This document shows positions 1 to 9,223 of a stretch of DNA of 64,000 nt, in pieces. A program made the translations under genes and the position numbers. The stretch comes from Dyella sp. ASV21 (lineage in GTDB: Bacteria; Pseudomonadota; Gammaproteobacteria; Xanthomonadales; Rhodanobacteraceae), in NCBI RefSeq assembly GCF_016428975.1, contig NZ_JAELTT010000012.1, forward strand, positions 29,920 through 93,919, read 5' to 3'. Numbering within the stretch: the first letter of the stretch is position 1; every line of letters begins with the position of its first letter. The notes beneath the pieces are model-generated. The model saw only the letters and a list, made by a program, of their open reading frames with translations, was not told the origin of the DNA and did not search any database.

Positions 1-2170
1 CGATGACACCGTGCAGCAGCGCCGTGGAGGCGCGCTTCTGCAGGGCGTGGGCGACCGGTGTGAGTTCGATCGACACGCGAGCGCCCGTGGTGGCCATGTA
101 CTCAGCCATCGCGCGATCGTGGCGCATCGTAATCGTTCCTACGGCGTCGGCCTCGATCAGTTTGCGCGCGTGGATCACGGGGGCAATGTCCGAGTCATAG
201 AGGTAGGGGCTGGCCGAACGGACGTCGTTGACGCCCGGGTGCCACTCCGGTTCGCGGATCGTGCGCTCCAGTGTCTCGTCCTGAGGGTGGAACAGGACCA
301 GGCGCTGCATGGCGCGCGTGATGCCCACGAAATACAGGCGGCGCTCTTCCTCCTCGTCGCTATCGGGCTGCCCGGACGGAAACACTCCGCGCGTGAGTCC
401 GACAATCATCACCAGCGGCCATTCCAGGCCCTTGCTCCGATGCAGAGTGGTCAGCATGGCGTGGTCACCCTCCGGTGGCTTCTCCTCTTTGAGGGCGGCC
501 ATGGGAGTCAGGATCTCCATGAAGGCGTCGACCGAACCGGCGCGCTCCGCGAGCTTCACAAAAGCATCGAGGTTGCCTAGCGATTCCTGTGCCTGCTCGG
601 GTGTTGCGGCCGACCGCTCGATGACTTCGCGCATGCGCGTGTGAGCGACGTACGCCTTGACGATGGTCGCCACTGGGGTGCTGGCCAGCGCGCCACCGGT
701 GAGGAGGCGTAGCACGTCAGCGCGCTCGTCGAGGGCTCTGGCACCGCGCTGGTTCTCCGCTCGCATCGCGTTGGCGGCCTTGGCCAGAATCTGCGGCAGC
801 CGGCCTCGCTCTGGACCTTCGAGGTACGGCTCCATCTCCTCCGCGATCTCGGCGAGCAGATCGAAGGGGACAAACGGGCTAGGCGTGGTCAGCAGCGAGA
901 AGATGAAGTGCCCGCGATCATCTGGCGCGATAATCCAGTAGTTCGCCACCAAGCTCACCGCGCAAACGAGTGCGGCAATCTCGGGGAGGAACAGAAGCCC
1001 GATGCGGCCGTAGACGTGGTAGGGGATGCCGGCTTCGGCCAGCTCGATTTCATAGGGAACAAGGTGGCTGAAGTTGCGCGCCAGCATGGCTGTTTCACGC
1101 AGCCGGCCGGCGGCGGCGTAGGCCGAGAGCAGGTCCACAAGTCCCGAGTCGCTGCCAGGCTTCAGGGGCATGCGCTCAACGCGCGATTGCGGATTCTCGT
1201 TGTGCGCAATCACCAGGCCATCGCCGCGCTCCTTGTTGAGCGTGATGGCGTTATTGGCCAAGAGCGCCACTTCGTGCCCGAAACGAAACGTGCGATTCAT
1301 CGGATACTTCGTGCATGGCGTGAATTGCTTGGCAAACTCCTTGGTCATGAGCGTGACCTTGGATCCACGAAATTTGTAGATTGATTGGTTGGCGTCACCG
1401 CAGGCCAGCGTTGACGCCCGAGTGCCGGCAAGCCCCTTCACCATGTAGAAGCTGATCGCGTTGATGTCTTGGAACTCGTCGACGAGGATCTCGTCGTAGC
1501 GGTTCGCGAACATGTGCCATAGATCGGGGTGCGCCTCGAGAAAGCACATGGGCCGATAGATGAGGTCGTCAAAGAAAATGACGCCGCGCTTCTCCTGCTC
1601 TCGCACGAGAGCGTAGAACGCCTGCACGTAGGGGCGGCAGTCGTGGTTGAAATCGCTCTCATCGAAAACCGTGTCGGCGCTCTCGAGCTGGGCTTTTACA
1701 AGCGTGATGAACTGCTTGAAGCCTTGGAATTCCGCTGGCGTGAAGTAGGCGCCCTTACCCGCCTGTAGCCATGCGGCCTTGAGAGCCTTACGCGCAAACC
1801 CGTCCTCCGTCTTGCCCGAAGTGACAAGCTTCTCTCGCGGGAGCGCTCCGCTAGAGACCAGCTGCTTAAGAATTCGATAGCCGACTGAGTGAAGTGTCTT
1901 GACTTCGGGAATCGCGCTGGCGTCGCCGAGGGCGCGCTGCAGGCGCGCTTCAAAGCTGAGCTGGGCGCTCTTGTTGAACATGAGCGCAAGCATGGCGGAC
2001 GGATTGGCCCCCATTTTGATCATGCGCCGCATCCTGGCCACCAGGACGGTGGTCTTTCCTGAGCCCGGTCCCGCTGAGATGAGCGCGTGGCCGGACTGGT
2101 GCCGCACCACTGCCTTTTGCTCTTCTGTCAGTTCCCTTTTTCCGCCACTGCTCACCGGCGTGTACTCCAT
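1..2170 (-). CDS. UvrD/Rep-family DNA helicase, 3' end cut by window
   Basis: ATP-dependent superfamily 1A helicase, expected to unwind DNA 3' to 5'. The protein begins MEYTPVSSGGKRELTEEQKA and has a Walker A motif, AGPGSGKTT, about 30 residues in. Near the left edge the reading frame gives SKGLEW followed by EEERRLYFVGITRAMQRL, the helicase motif V/VI region, so the frame is intact over about 723 codons. The stop codon lies outside the window. The ATG at 2170 was chosen because the frame opens just before the Q-motif region. A rho-independent terminator about 80 bases upstream separates it from the neighbouring operon, so it should have its own promoter. A second, distinct UvrD-like helicase lies at 22692-24425. 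The family call is firm; the cellular role is not known. Confidence 0.93.
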   Translation of the reverse strand, partial: MEYTPVSSGGKRELTEEQKAVVRHQSGHALISAGPGSGKTTVLVARMRRMIKMGANPSAMLALMFNKSAQLSFEARLQRALGDASAIPEVKTLHSVGYRILKQLVSSGALPREKLVTSGKTEDGFARKALKAAWLQAGKGAYFTPAEFQGFKQFITLVKAQLESADTVFDESDFNHDCRPYVQAFYALVREQEKRGVIFFDDLIYRPMCFLEAHPDLWHMFANRYDEILVDEFQDINAISFYMVKGLAGTRASTLACGDANQSIYKFRGSKVTLMTKEFAKQFTPCTKYPMNRTFRFGHEVALLANNAITLNKERGDGLVIAHNENPQSRVERMPLKPGSDSGLVDLLSAYAAAGRLRETAMLARNFSHLVPYEIELAEAGIPYHVYGRIGLLFLPEIAALVCAVSLVANYWIIAPDDRGHFIFSLLTTPSPFVPFDLLAEIAEEMEPYLEGPERGRLPQILAKAANAMRAENQRGARALDERADVLRLLTGGALASTPVATIVKAYVAHTRMREVIERSAATPEQAQESLGNLDAFVKLAERAGSVDAFMEILTPMAALKEEKPPEGDHAMLTTLHRSKGLEWPLVMIVGLTRGVFPSGQPDSDEEEERRLYFVGITRAMQRLVLFHPQDETLERTIREPEWHPGVNDVRSASPYLYDSDIAPVIHARKLIEADAVGTITMRHDRAMAEYMATTGARVSIELTPVAHALQKRASTALLHGVI

Positions 2171-2250
2171 GCATAGAAAAACGCCCGGTCGCGCGTAAGT
2201 GCGCCGGACGCGAAGGTCGAAAGGATTCTTTACCGTGCCTGCGAGACGTA

Positions 2251-2278
2251 AAAATTAGGCCGCGTTGTGTCGCGGCCT
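2251..2278 (-). terminator. Rho-independent terminator
   Basis: On the minus strand a 7-bp GC stem (GGCCGCG/CGCGGCC, six-base loop) at 2259-2278 is followed by TAATTTTTAC. It should stop transcripts from the DUF6338 gene and the small gene after it, before they reach the helicase gene. Confidence 0.85.
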
Positions 2279-2354
2279 GAGACGTCAATGGACGGAAGTG
2301 TTGCCGTGGGACTTGTACCGGGTACCGGTGTATGTCTCCGGCGGAAGCTCAGCG

Positions 2355-2378
2355 ATGAATCCGAGAACAGGGATTCAT
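2355..2378. repeat. Inverted repeat, 8-bp arms
   Basis: A perfect 8-bp inverted repeat (ATGAATCC ... GGATTCAT, 8-base loop) in the 190-base stretch between the small gene ending at 2470 and the terminator at 2278. It has no T-tract. It could be an operator or an mRNA processing hairpin; no function can be assigned. Confidence 0.4.
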
Positions 2379-2469
2379 TGATCAGCGCCCGCGTGGGCAT
2401 TCCTGCCTGTACGAGATGACGGCCGTGGGTCGCCGCTTGCGCGGCGCCCACGGGGTCAAGGGTAGTTGG

Positions 2470-2715
2470 TTAGTGAGGCAGTTTGGCTGCCGAGAGGGCA
2501 ACCTGGTTGAACTTCTGCCGGACAACCTGTGTGGTGTCCAACCCCGCATCGGACAAATTCAGTCCGGTGGGGATGGGGGCCCGTTCGGAACTCGAAACTG
2601 CGGGGCCACGGGATGAACGAGGAAGGAGCAACGGCGCATCGCCGTACCGCTTATCCTGCTCAATCATGGCGTGCACCCCCATTTTGAGGGTTTTCCACAC
2701 TGTTCTGAGTTCCAT
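2470..2715 (-). CDS. Small hypothetical protein (81 aa)
   Basis: Not recognised. The 81-residue product begins MELRTVWKTLKMGVHAMIEQ and has an ordinary hydrophilic composition with no membrane segment or cysteine motif. It overlaps the last 56 bases of the DUF6338 gene in another frame. A start at 2715 is preceded by GAGGTAGGAC at good spacing. A second ATG at 2682 is possible and would shorten the overlap. It is followed by the terminator at 2251-2278, so it is probably the last gene of that transcript. It might be a partner of the membrane protein it overlaps, which is inference from position only. Confidence 0.5.
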   Translation of the reverse strand: MELRTVWKTLKMGVHAMIEQDKRYGDAPLLLPRSSRGPAVSSSERAPIPTGLNLSDAGLDTTQVVRQKFNQVALSAAKLPH

Positions 2716-3421
2716 GTCCTACCTCGGGTAGCTTCCAGAGCTGCATCCATACGATCCGGCTGCCTCGAATGAACACGCCATCCGACGCCGGTTGCAGCTT
2801 GATATTACCCGACTCGTCGTAGGTTCCAAGCTGGGCGAGGTAGATATCGGGGTATCGATCGCTACGACTCGTCGCTGCTCGGCCGTCATAGAGCCCGGTG
2901 ATGGTGGTGCCATCCTCCAGCCCCACGATGACGATACGCCTCATTCCAGAGTTGAGCTTGAGCCATGCAGCAGCCCAGGCCTCCACGAAGCTCGGCAACG
3001 GCTGGAGCCGCTGCAGATCCCACGTGCCCTTGCTGATGCGTCGTGCGAGCACGCCGATCAGCCGGAAAGGAAGGGAGACGAGGTTGTAGCGGATACTGAC
3101 CGCCGACACGAAACCAGCGACAGCAGGAATCACGAAGATAGTCAGACCCCACGTCACCGGCGAACTCAGCAACGCAAGCGCCAACTCAGCCGAAGACTTA
3201 GTCTTCAGCAGTGCCGAAGGGTCAAGTCCCGCCCACGAAAGTAACACCCAGCTAAGTGCGACCATGATGAGACTGTGGACGAGCCACTGCACCACTGCGT
3301 TGTTAATGTCCTTCGGGTCGTCGACGACGCTAAAACGGCGACGGCAGCGCCCGAATACGTAGCCTGGGGTGATGGTCAAGATGACCACCAAAAGGCCCTT
3401 CAGGGTGGTAAGGAACTCCAT
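2660..3421 (-). CDS. DUF6338 family membrane protein
   Basis: A 253-residue protein resembling the DUF6338 family, whose function is unknown to me. It starts MEFLTTLKGLLVVILTITPG with an N-terminal membrane helix, has further hydrophobic segments around residues 45-65 and 80-105, and ends in a beta-rich soluble domain (VIVGLEDGTTITGLYDGRAA ... RIVWMQLW) typical of the family. The frame is open further upstream, but those 81 codons cross a GC-rich hairpin leader. The ATG at 3421 has GGAGACAG just before it and is the better start. The leader at 3431-3508 looks regulatory. The gene follows the primase operon and is followed by an overlapping small gene. Confidence 0.75.
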   Translation of the reverse strand: MEFLTTLKGLLVVILTITPGYVFGRCRRRFSVVDDPKDINNAVVQWLVHSLIMVALSWVLLSWAGLDPSALLKTKSSAELALALLSSPVTWGLTIFVIPAVAGFVSAVSIRYNLVSLPFRLIGVLARRISKGTWDLQRLQPLPSFVEAWAAAWLKLNSGMRRIVIVGLEDGTTITGLYDGRAATSRSDRYPDIYLAQLGTYDESGNIKLQPASDGVFIRGSRIVWMQLWKLPEVGHGTQNSVENPQNGGARHD

Positions 3422-3430
3422 AGGTTTCTG

Positions 3431-3508
3431 TCTCCAATGCCGGCATGCCGGCGGTTTAGAAACCCACGAGCGCACCTTCCCCTCACGGGGAAAGCGCTCC
3501 CCGTGGGG
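3431..3508 (-). promoter_or_regulatory. Hairpin-rich mRNA leader of the DUF6338 gene
   Basis: The leader holds a nested GC hairpin at 3479-3508 (outer CCCC/GGGG, inner ACGGGG/CCCCGT) and a second one at 3439-3452 (GCCGGC/GCCGGC), with GTTTCT between them and the GGAGACAG ribosome binding site after. The layout matches leaders of other genes in the first 21.7 kb. Confidence 0.5.
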
Positions 3509-3551
3509 TGGTGGTGTAGGCGCAGCGGATGCCGTGCCCGTTAATGACGCG

Positions 3552-3848
3552 CTAGGCGCCGTTGGTGAGTCCGCGCCGGAATGCGGCGCTGTCTCGTTCT
3601 CGTTGTTGGCACACTCGCTCGAACGCCGCTTCGAAGGCCTCCTTGTAGGGGCCAACGACGGCAAGCTTCAGGCACCGATTTGGGCCCGTGTACAGGCGAC
3701 CCATAAATCGCAGCTGCTGCTCACGCTCTGCCTTCAGCCACGCCAGGTATTCACGACGTTCACCAGCGAAGTTCGCCGGGGGCGAGAACATTGCGTTCTC
3801 GCCCTCGGCGCCCGGTGCTGTGTCGATTCGCGAATAGTCCCGAATCAT
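3552..3848 (-). CDS. Small hypothetical protein (98 aa) coupled to the primase gene
   Basis: Not recognised. The product begins MIRDYSRIDTAPGAEGENAM and is rich in charged residues and likely helical in its second half (LAWLKAEREQQ, EAFEAAFERVCQQRERD). There is no membrane segment. Its ATG overlaps the primase stop as TAATG, a classic translational coupling, so it is made from the primase mRNA and may work with the primase. It is the last gene before the leader of the DUF6338 gene. Confidence 0.7.
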   Translation of the reverse strand: MIRDYSRIDTAPGAEGENAMFSPPANFAGERREYLAWLKAEREQQLRFMGRLYTGPNRCLKLAVVGPYKEAFEAAFERVCQQRERDSAAFRRGLTNGA

Positions 3849-5113
3849 TACGCAGCCATCCGTTCAAGTGCTTCGATCGGCTGCCCCATTTCCCGAAGGA
3901 CTTGGCGCAGCTTCATCTTCCACTGCAGGTAAATGGGAAGTCGCTTTGCAGCTTCCAGTCCCATGACGCGCACGACATCGTCCCAGTCGATGGACTTCGC
4001 CTCTTCGGGGATAGCAAACGGCGGGAGCAAACCCGTCGCGCGCCGCCCTTCCTTGCGAGCCCGTTCAACCAGCTCGTACGTTGCCACCTGCCCTGCCATG
4101 CCGCGGTCTCGGTCGCCAAACACAATAATGACCTTGGCCCAGTCGGGTAGAACAACGTGTCGCATAAGGCCGGCGTCTAGTGTCGACCACAAGGGAATAC
4201 CAAGCTCACGGATCATGGCCCGTGCTGCGTAGGACGACTCTAGGCCCTCTCCGATTCCCAAGACGGGAAACTGAAAAGTATCCAGACGAACGGCGCAGCC
4301 AGCGGGTGCACGATCCGAGACATGGGTCTCCTGCTTACGTGCCTTGGGTACATCGGCCTTCCCTCGCCCATCGGGCTTAAGGTAGGTGCGATGGAGGGTT
4401 ACCGGCCGACCGTCGATGTCTTCCAGCAGTGCAACCTGAGCTGGAAACTTACCGAGGTCGCCCACGGGCTTCGGATCCACATAGCGAAGGCTTGGGTGGA
4501 AACGAACGTTCTTGATGTCCGAGCAGTCAGGAAGACCACGCGATTCGATCCAGTTGCGCATCGGTTCGGAGCGTGGGTGGTTCGGGTCGAACGTCCCTTC
4601 CCACATCCACTTCAACCTATCGCGGATCTTTGCGTCTGCCCGTGCGATCTCTTCAGGGCTCGGCTCAGGTCGGACCACCTTCTTGACGTGATCCGCGATG
4701 AGCGAACCACCGAGAAAGTCGATGACCTTTTGCTTCGCCTCCATGAACGTGCAGCCGTAGTACACCATGATGACGCGAAAGCCGTTGGCCATCGTGTTGT
4801 CACAGGTGCAGATGCAGTGCCCAGTGTCCTCGAAGTCCTTGCCGATGCGGAAATCGGGTTCGGACTTTTTGACAATCACGCGGCCGTCGGGCAGTACCTT
4901 CTTGGTTGGCCTGCCATCACCATGATGATTGATGGGGCATTTGACCTTCTTGCGCGGACCAGCGCTGATGGCGTCCTGCATGCCGGGGATGATCCCCCCC
5001 AATACAGCACCCCATCGACCCTTGAGGTTCCTCAACAGCTCCTCAGTGATCTGCTTCTCTCGGTTGTAGTTCTCTTCACGCTTGCGACGAATAGCCTCTT
5101 CGCTCTGGTACAT
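3848..5113 (-). CDS. Toprim-domain DNA primase of plasmid/phage type
   Basis: A 421-residue primase-like protein expected to make RNA primers for plasmid replication or transfer. A zinc-binding-like region lies at about residues 59-104 (KCPINHHGDG, then HCICTC), similar to the zinc ribbon of phage and plasmid primases. The Toprim domain has its catalytic glutamate in GIGEGLESSYAA (Glu289) and an acidic pair in VFGDRDRG (Asp334, Asp336). No helicase domain is fused; the protein ends soon after Toprim. The start at 5113 has AGGAAAATCT before it and lies 8 bases after the upstream gene. It is in an operon with a 240-residue orphan upstream and a 98-residue orphan downstream. Confidence 0.88.
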   Translation of the reverse strand: MYQSEEAIRRKREENYNREKQITEELLRNLKGRWGAVLGGIIPGMQDAISAGPRKKVKCPINHHGDGRPTKKVLPDGRVIVKKSEPDFRIGKDFEDTGHCICTCDNTMANGFRVIMVYYGCTFMEAKQKVIDFLGGSLIADHVKKVVRPEPSPEEIARADAKIRDRLKWMWEGTFDPNHPRSEPMRNWIESRGLPDCSDIKNVRFHPSLRYVDPKPVGDLGKFPAQVALLEDIDGRPVTLHRTYLKPDGRGKADVPKARKQETHVSDRAPAGCAVRLDTFQFPVLGIGEGLESSYAARAMIRELGIPLWSTLDAGLMRHVVLPDWAKVIIVFGDRDRGMAGQVATYELVERARKEGRRATGLLPPFAIPEEAKSIDWDDVVRVMGLEAAKRLPIYLQWKMKLRQVLREMGQPIEALERMAA

Positions 5114-5121
5114 AGATTTTC

Positions 5122-5844
5122 CTAGTGAGCCGCGCGCGAGGTTGCGTGCGCAAAGTGAGCCGTCTGTACAGCCTGGTGAACCGCAGCGCGGCGCAGACCA
5201 TTGGCATACCGGAAAGACGGGGAATCCGGATCGAGATGGATGGTGAGACCTTCGCAGCGAACCTCTGAGAGAGGCTCGCCGAGGGGATCGCGTACGCTTA
5301 CGACCATGTCGCAGAACACTGTGTCAGCGGAAGCGAGTGCTTCCAACTGCTGCAATGCGGCTCCCGAGCTTGCCCCGTGGAGGGGATCGCTCAGGCTGCT
5401 GACATATGCAACCTCAATCACGTGCCCGTCGCGGGAAGCCCTACGGGCGACCTGACAGCGGTTGATCTTGAGATGGCTGGCCAAGCGGTGAAGCAAAATT
5501 TCAGCTTGGCTGTGCGCCTCGTTGAAAATGCTGGCTGCCGCTGCCTTGATGGCTTCGACCTTGGCGGGATGATTGGCCGGGTGGCCAGGCATCGCGTCGC
5601 TGCAGACACCCTCGATCTCGATATCGCCGCACCAGTACTGGACGCGGGAGTTGCGAAGGAGCGATACGGCAGTGAAGCAACCCATCGTGGCCAATTGCTT
5701 GGCCAGGTGGAGCCGGGAGAACGAAGCGGTGGTGAAGCTGAGGCGGAACGGCGAACGCGACGGATCGACGGTCAGGCTGTCGAGATGAATACCAAAGGCA
5801 TCAAACAGCCGCAGTAGTGCGTCAGTCAGGGACTGATGGGACAT
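5122..5844 (-). CDS. Hypothetical protein (240 aa), first gene of the primase operon
   Basis: Not recognised. It starts MSHQSLTDALLRLFDAFGIH, with TAGGAGTTCCCC as ribosome binding site, and its stop lies 8 bases before the primase ATG. It is a soluble mixed alpha/beta protein with no signal peptide, membrane helix or obvious catalytic motif. Being first in the operon it may be a replication accessory protein, but that rests only on position. Confidence 0.75.
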   Translation of the reverse strand: MSHQSLTDALLRLFDAFGIHLDSLTVDPSRSPFRLSFTTASFSRLHLAKQLATMGCFTAVSLLRNSRVQYWCGDIEIEGVCSDAMPGHPANHPAKVEAIKAAAASIFNEAHSQAEILLHRLASHLKINRCQVARRASRDGHVIEVAYVSSLSDPLHGASSGAALQQLEALASADTVFCDMVVSVRDPLGEPLSEVRCEGLTIHLDPDSPSFRYANGLRRAAVHQAVQTAHFAHATSRAAH

Positions 5845-6066
5845 GGGGAACTCCTAGGAGGAGCGGACCAATGCCCGGACGGGCGATATGGCCCGCAGAG
5901 GGTGAGCGCCGGTGGGCGCGAGTTGGGAATGGATCCGGCGTCGCCAGATCGGATGTTGCGATTCGGACTGTGAGGTTCCGACTACCTTCTCGTGGCATGC
6001 CACGTAAAGAACATGAGGAAGGGGCTGCCCTTCCCGATGCGCTCTAGGCCCATCATAAGAGCGAGT

Positions 6067-6094
6067 GCCGCTCCCCGGTAGTCTGGGGAGCGGC
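6067..6094 (-). terminator. Strong hairpin after the VWA gene
   Basis: A perfect 10-bp stem (GCCGCTCCCC/GGGGAGCGGC, eight-base loop) begins 9 bases after the VWA gene stop. There is no U-tract, so it may be a weak or factor-dependent terminator or a 3'-end stabiliser. It separates the chaperone-like genes from the primase operon. The rest of the 258-base gap (5845-6102) shows only short hairpins. Confidence 0.5.
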
Positions 6095-6102
6095 CTTCGC
6101 AA

Positions 6103-7950
6103 TCAGGCAGCGTGAAGCAAGCGCTGTCTGAGTAGTTGCATCAGTGTATTTGGCAATTCGCTCACGTCCGTGATCGAGAGCCAGTGGTTAAAGAGCCCCT
6201 TTCCTGCGTCGGTGCCGATACCGAGGCCGTAGACCTCGACGCCGTCATTTTCTGCAGTCTCGATAGCCATCTGCGTGAGCTGGCGTGAGTCCGGTTCGCC
6301 GTCGGTGTTAACGATCAACACCATGCGGTCGCGGCCGGTTTTCAGGAGCATGCGGTGTGCGAGCGTGATGCCCTCATGCATCGGGGTTGAGTACCCGGGC
6401 GCTGCAAGGTTGAACTGGTCCATGCAATGTCGGGCCTTCTTCCCGAAAGGCTTGAGGATCTGGTTGCCAGGAAAGGTGATCGCTCCACAATCGACGCCAT
6501 CAATCCCGTCCAGGGCAACGCAACTCGCGTAAAGCGCCTGCGAGCTGAGGACGATACGCTGCTGGGTTCGCATTGAACTGGAGATGTCCTCAGCAAACGC
6601 AACTGCGGTGTTGACCTCAATGACCTCCGAAAGGTGCTTGAAGATCCTTCCATCCCCTGATCCCACACGGGCCAGGTGTCGGTTGGAGATCTTGCGACCC
6701 TTGGAGTGGATGCTCGCGTTGCGGTGCGCGTTCGCCTGCATTTCGGCAGTAAGCTTCATGCGGAGCGGACCCGTCACTGCGAGCGCCTGACCCATGTCAT
6801 ACGGTTCAGCGGCGAGCTCGATGCCGTCCGTGGAGGACGTGACATCGACCGTGAGCGCTTGGCCAGTCATCGGCAGCATGTCGCAGTCGCCGTCCCCATC
6901 GTCCTTTACCTCAGCGATGATCTGCTTCAGCGCGGCACGGATGAGGTCGCCCTTGTCGCCATATGCCTGGTCGATGTCCTGACCCTGCAGTACGGCTTCC
7001 ATTGCAGCAATCTGGTCTGCCAGATCATCACCGTTGGTCGGCTCCTGATCGTGGCCACCTTGCTGCTGGGCGTCACCGTCGTCCTGATCGGCCTCAGGAG
7101 AGCTGCCACCGTCGCCATCGGACGAAGGTTGCTGGTCACCCTGACCCTGGTCATCGCCAGCGTTCCCGGCCTGGCCGGATTGACCGGCTTGCTGGGACTG
7201 CTGCTGCTTTGCCTGTTCGATTTCCTCGACGAGAAGGTCACGGATCTGCCCCGAAAGGGCATAGGCGTCTTCCGTGTCGATGAGCGATCCCACACGAGGC
7301 AGGATCGCGTCGAGACGGGTGAGGAGTGTGGCAGGGAACATTCCTTTCACCACTTCCTCTGCAGCCATGGCTGAACTCGCCAGGGAATGGGTTCCCCGAT
7401 GGTCGCACCATGCACGATGAGCCAGGTAGCTCGTGAACGCGGTGATGGGCGCGTCCGTGGGCGTGGAGTCGGCGTAGTGCCCGGTAACGAACATGGCGTG
7501 GTTCAGCGCATCGAGGTATTTGCGAGCACCGCCGTGTTTGCGGATGTGCTCGTTCTCCTCGCGGACGTCCTCAATGATGCCAAGGATCCGAAAGGTGAGC
7601 GGATCGCCCTTCTGAGCCCTGCCGACGACTTCAAAATCGGAATCCTCGACGTGTCCCAGCTCGTGGTGGAGAAGGCCATAGGCCAACGCCAGCATGAGTA
7701 CGAACGTGTCGACGTCTGTTTCGTCAGTCGGAACCGGAAGGTCCATAAGGTAGATCGTGCTTCCATCCGTCGCGCCCAGCTGGTGCCCGTGCTGGATGCG
7801 CACGGCCTTGCCAAGGTCGCCCATCAGAGCATTGGCAAGGATGGGTAGCGAGCCGAGAACGGCGCGACAGGAGCGCTTCATGTCCTCGGGCCGCAGAGCG
7901 GCACCGAGGAACACGTCACGCAGATACTGCTTGTGGTCTTGGATCTGCAT
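6103..7950 (-). CDS. CobT-like VWA protein with zincin motif
   Basis: A 615-residue protein of the CobT-like/VWA class that works with MoxR-type AAA+ ATPases. Near the N-terminus HHELGH (His96, Glu97, His100) followed by IIEDVREE (about 125-132) forms a zincin-like metal site. Residues 245-310 are a Gln/Asp/Gly-rich low-complexity linker. The C-terminal VWA domain has a MIDAS site: DISSS (455-459), Thr522 and Asp550 (NTDGEPD). Ribosome binding site TAAGGAGACCCAAATC; the gene starts 13 bases after the DUF3150 gene. With MoxR it probably remodels or inserts a cofactor into an unknown client. No cobaltochelatase CobN is present, so a cobalamin role is unlikely. Confidence 0.85.
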   Translation of the reverse strand: MQIQDHKQYLRDVFLGAALRPEDMKRSCRAVLGSLPILANALMGDLGKAVRIQHGHQLGATDGSTIYLMDLPVPTDETDVDTFVLMLALAYGLLHHELGHVEDSDFEVVGRAQKGDPLTFRILGIIEDVREENEHIRKHGGARKYLDALNHAMFVTGHYADSTPTDAPITAFTSYLAHRAWCDHRGTHSLASSAMAAEEVVKGMFPATLLTRLDAILPRVGSLIDTEDAYALSGQIRDLLVEEIEQAKQQQSQQAGQSGQAGNAGDDQGQGDQQPSSDGDGGSSPEADQDDGDAQQQGGHDQEPTNGDDLADQIAAMEAVLQGQDIDQAYGDKGDLIRAALKQIIAEVKDDGDGDCDMLPMTGQALTVDVTSSTDGIELAAEPYDMGQALAVTGPLRMKLTAEMQANAHRNASIHSKGRKISNRHLARVGSGDGRIFKHLSEVIEVNTAVAFAEDISSSMRTQQRIVLSSQALYASCVALDGIDGVDCGAITFPGNQILKPFGKKARHCMDQFNLAAPGYSTPMHEGITLAHRMLLKTGRDRMVLIVNTDGEPDSRQLTQMAIETAENDGVEVYGLGIGTDAGKGLFNHWLSITDVSELPNTLMQLLRQRLLHAA

Positions 7951-7963
7951 GATTTGGGTCTCC

Positions 7964-8971
7964 TTACATGGTCATGGTCAGGCCACGGCGGCGAGCCGGT
8001 GCGGACACTACGGGGGTGGTGGGAGCCGGGTCGGCGACAGTGGTGTCGTCGGTGGCCGGAATCGACAGCTCGGGTTGCACGAAGAGATCTTCCGCTTGCT
8101 GCAGGTGATCCTCGAGGGCTGCCTTGCCGTTGGCGAGCAGCTGGTGAGGGTTGGCCAACTGTTCCAGGACCGTGACGCAGAGAAGCGTGTTGGCCATGTT
8201 GAGCGTGCCTTGTACCGGCAGCTTGGTAAGCATCGAATCCAGCGCATTCGCGGCAGGAGCGATGTCCTCGTGCAGGAAGCCAAAGGCTTTCAACTTCTTG
8301 ACGAGGCGACGGACGTTGTCGAGCTGGGACTGCAACATGCGGGACTTGCCGCGAACCTTTTCCAACAGCTTGTCCGCCCCGCTACTGATCGACTTGAGCA
8401 TTTCCGGTAGAGCCTGGCCCAGCATGTCCTGGTAGTACGCGTTACCTGCGCTACTGGGGTTCTGAGGGTCAGGCGGTGCAAGCTGGAAGATGCCAAGGCC
8501 GAATTTGCAGCGGTTGCGGATCTGCGTGTCGGTCGGTCGGGACTGAGCGAGCATGAAGGCCCAATCGGGGTACTTGTCTTCCTGAGCCTGATAGGCATCG
8601 GGGAGGCGCTTGATCAGGGTTTCTAGTGCATCCTTAAAGTCTTGTTCGAACTCGGGGGACTTGGCCATGAAGGCCTCATACCGCTCGTGCGTAACAGCAA
8701 TGCCGCCGGCGCCGCGGAAGGAAAAGCCCTCCTCTTTCAAGAATCGCTCGATCGCCTTACGGACGCTCTCCATGGCGGCGAGCTCTTTCGGATCGATGAG
8801 GACCTTGCGGCCGTCGGATACCAGGGTCTTGGGCGGCAACTTGTCTTTGTCAACGTCGGGCAGGTCCTGCTCGCGTTGAACTTTGACGGTACCGCTCCAG
8901 ATCTGGAGGTTGCTGTTGATGATGACGAGGTGGTTGGAAGGGATGCTCTGGTGTGTGGTTGCGTTGATCAT
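7964..8971 (-). CDS. DUF3150 family protein
   Basis: A 335-residue protein resembling the DUF3150 family, which I know mostly from plasmids and phages next to a MoxR ATPase and a VWA protein, as here. It is largely helical (long charged helices at about 60-90, 125-150 and 200-260) and ends in a Pro/Ala/Thr tail. No catalytic motif is evident. The ATG at 8971 is preceded by AGAGG and a long structured leader. It forms an operon with the zincin-VWA gene 13 bases downstream. A scaffold or adaptor role for the MoxR-VWA machine is inferred from conserved neighbourhood only. Confidence 0.75.
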   Translation of the reverse strand: MINATTHQSIPSNHLVIINSNLQIWSGTVKVQREQDLPDVDKDKLPPKTLVSDGRKVLIDPKELAAMESVRKAIERFLKEEGFSFRGAGGIAVTHERYEAFMAKSPEFEQDFKDALETLIKRLPDAYQAQEDKYPDWAFMLAQSRPTDTQIRNRCKFGLGIFQLAPPDPQNPSSAGNAYYQDMLGQALPEMLKSISSGADKLLEKVRGKSRMLQSQLDNVRRLVKKLKAFGFLHEDIAPAANALDSMLTKLPVQGTLNMANTLLCVTVLEQLANPHQLLANGKAALEDHLQQAEDLFVQPELSIPATDDTTVADPAPTTPVVSAPARRRGLTMTM

Positions 8972-9009
8972 GGTGTTGAACCTCTGGGATGCGCTTCCCT
9001 AGAAGAAAT

Positions 9010-9160
9010 TGCATCCGGATGCGCGAGCCGGATGTGCCGGTCTCGGGACGAGGTTCTCCCTTATCGGGAGGAACGACTCGTCCCGATGAGGGCAAAGGTG
9101 AAATGCAGGCTGTGACCTCCTGCGTAGGTTTCTGCAAGCGACGCTTGCGAAAATCGGTCC
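9010..9160 (-). promoter_or_regulatory. Structured leader of the DUF3150-VWA operon
   Basis: Minus-strand leader. It holds GATTTTCG directly followed by a 6-bp hairpin (GCAAGC/GCTTGC) near 9135-9160. A nested hairpin at 9044-9085 has a perfect 9-bp outer stem (CGGGACGAG/CTCGTCCCG) around CTCCC/GGGAG. A palindrome GCATCCGGATGC lies at 9011-9022. The first element matches the start of leaders at 12.1, 15.87 and 21.7 kb. Confidence 0.5.
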
Positions 9161-9223
9161 CGCCACTGCTTGACGGTGCGCGCCACCCGGGTGCGCACTG
9201 CGAAGGAGTGAAAAGGTGGACAA

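Noticed and set aside
6103..7950. Cobaltochelatase CobT
   Set aside because: The VWA and acidic linker look CobT-like, but no CobN or cobalamin genes are present and the neighbours are MoxR and DUF3150.
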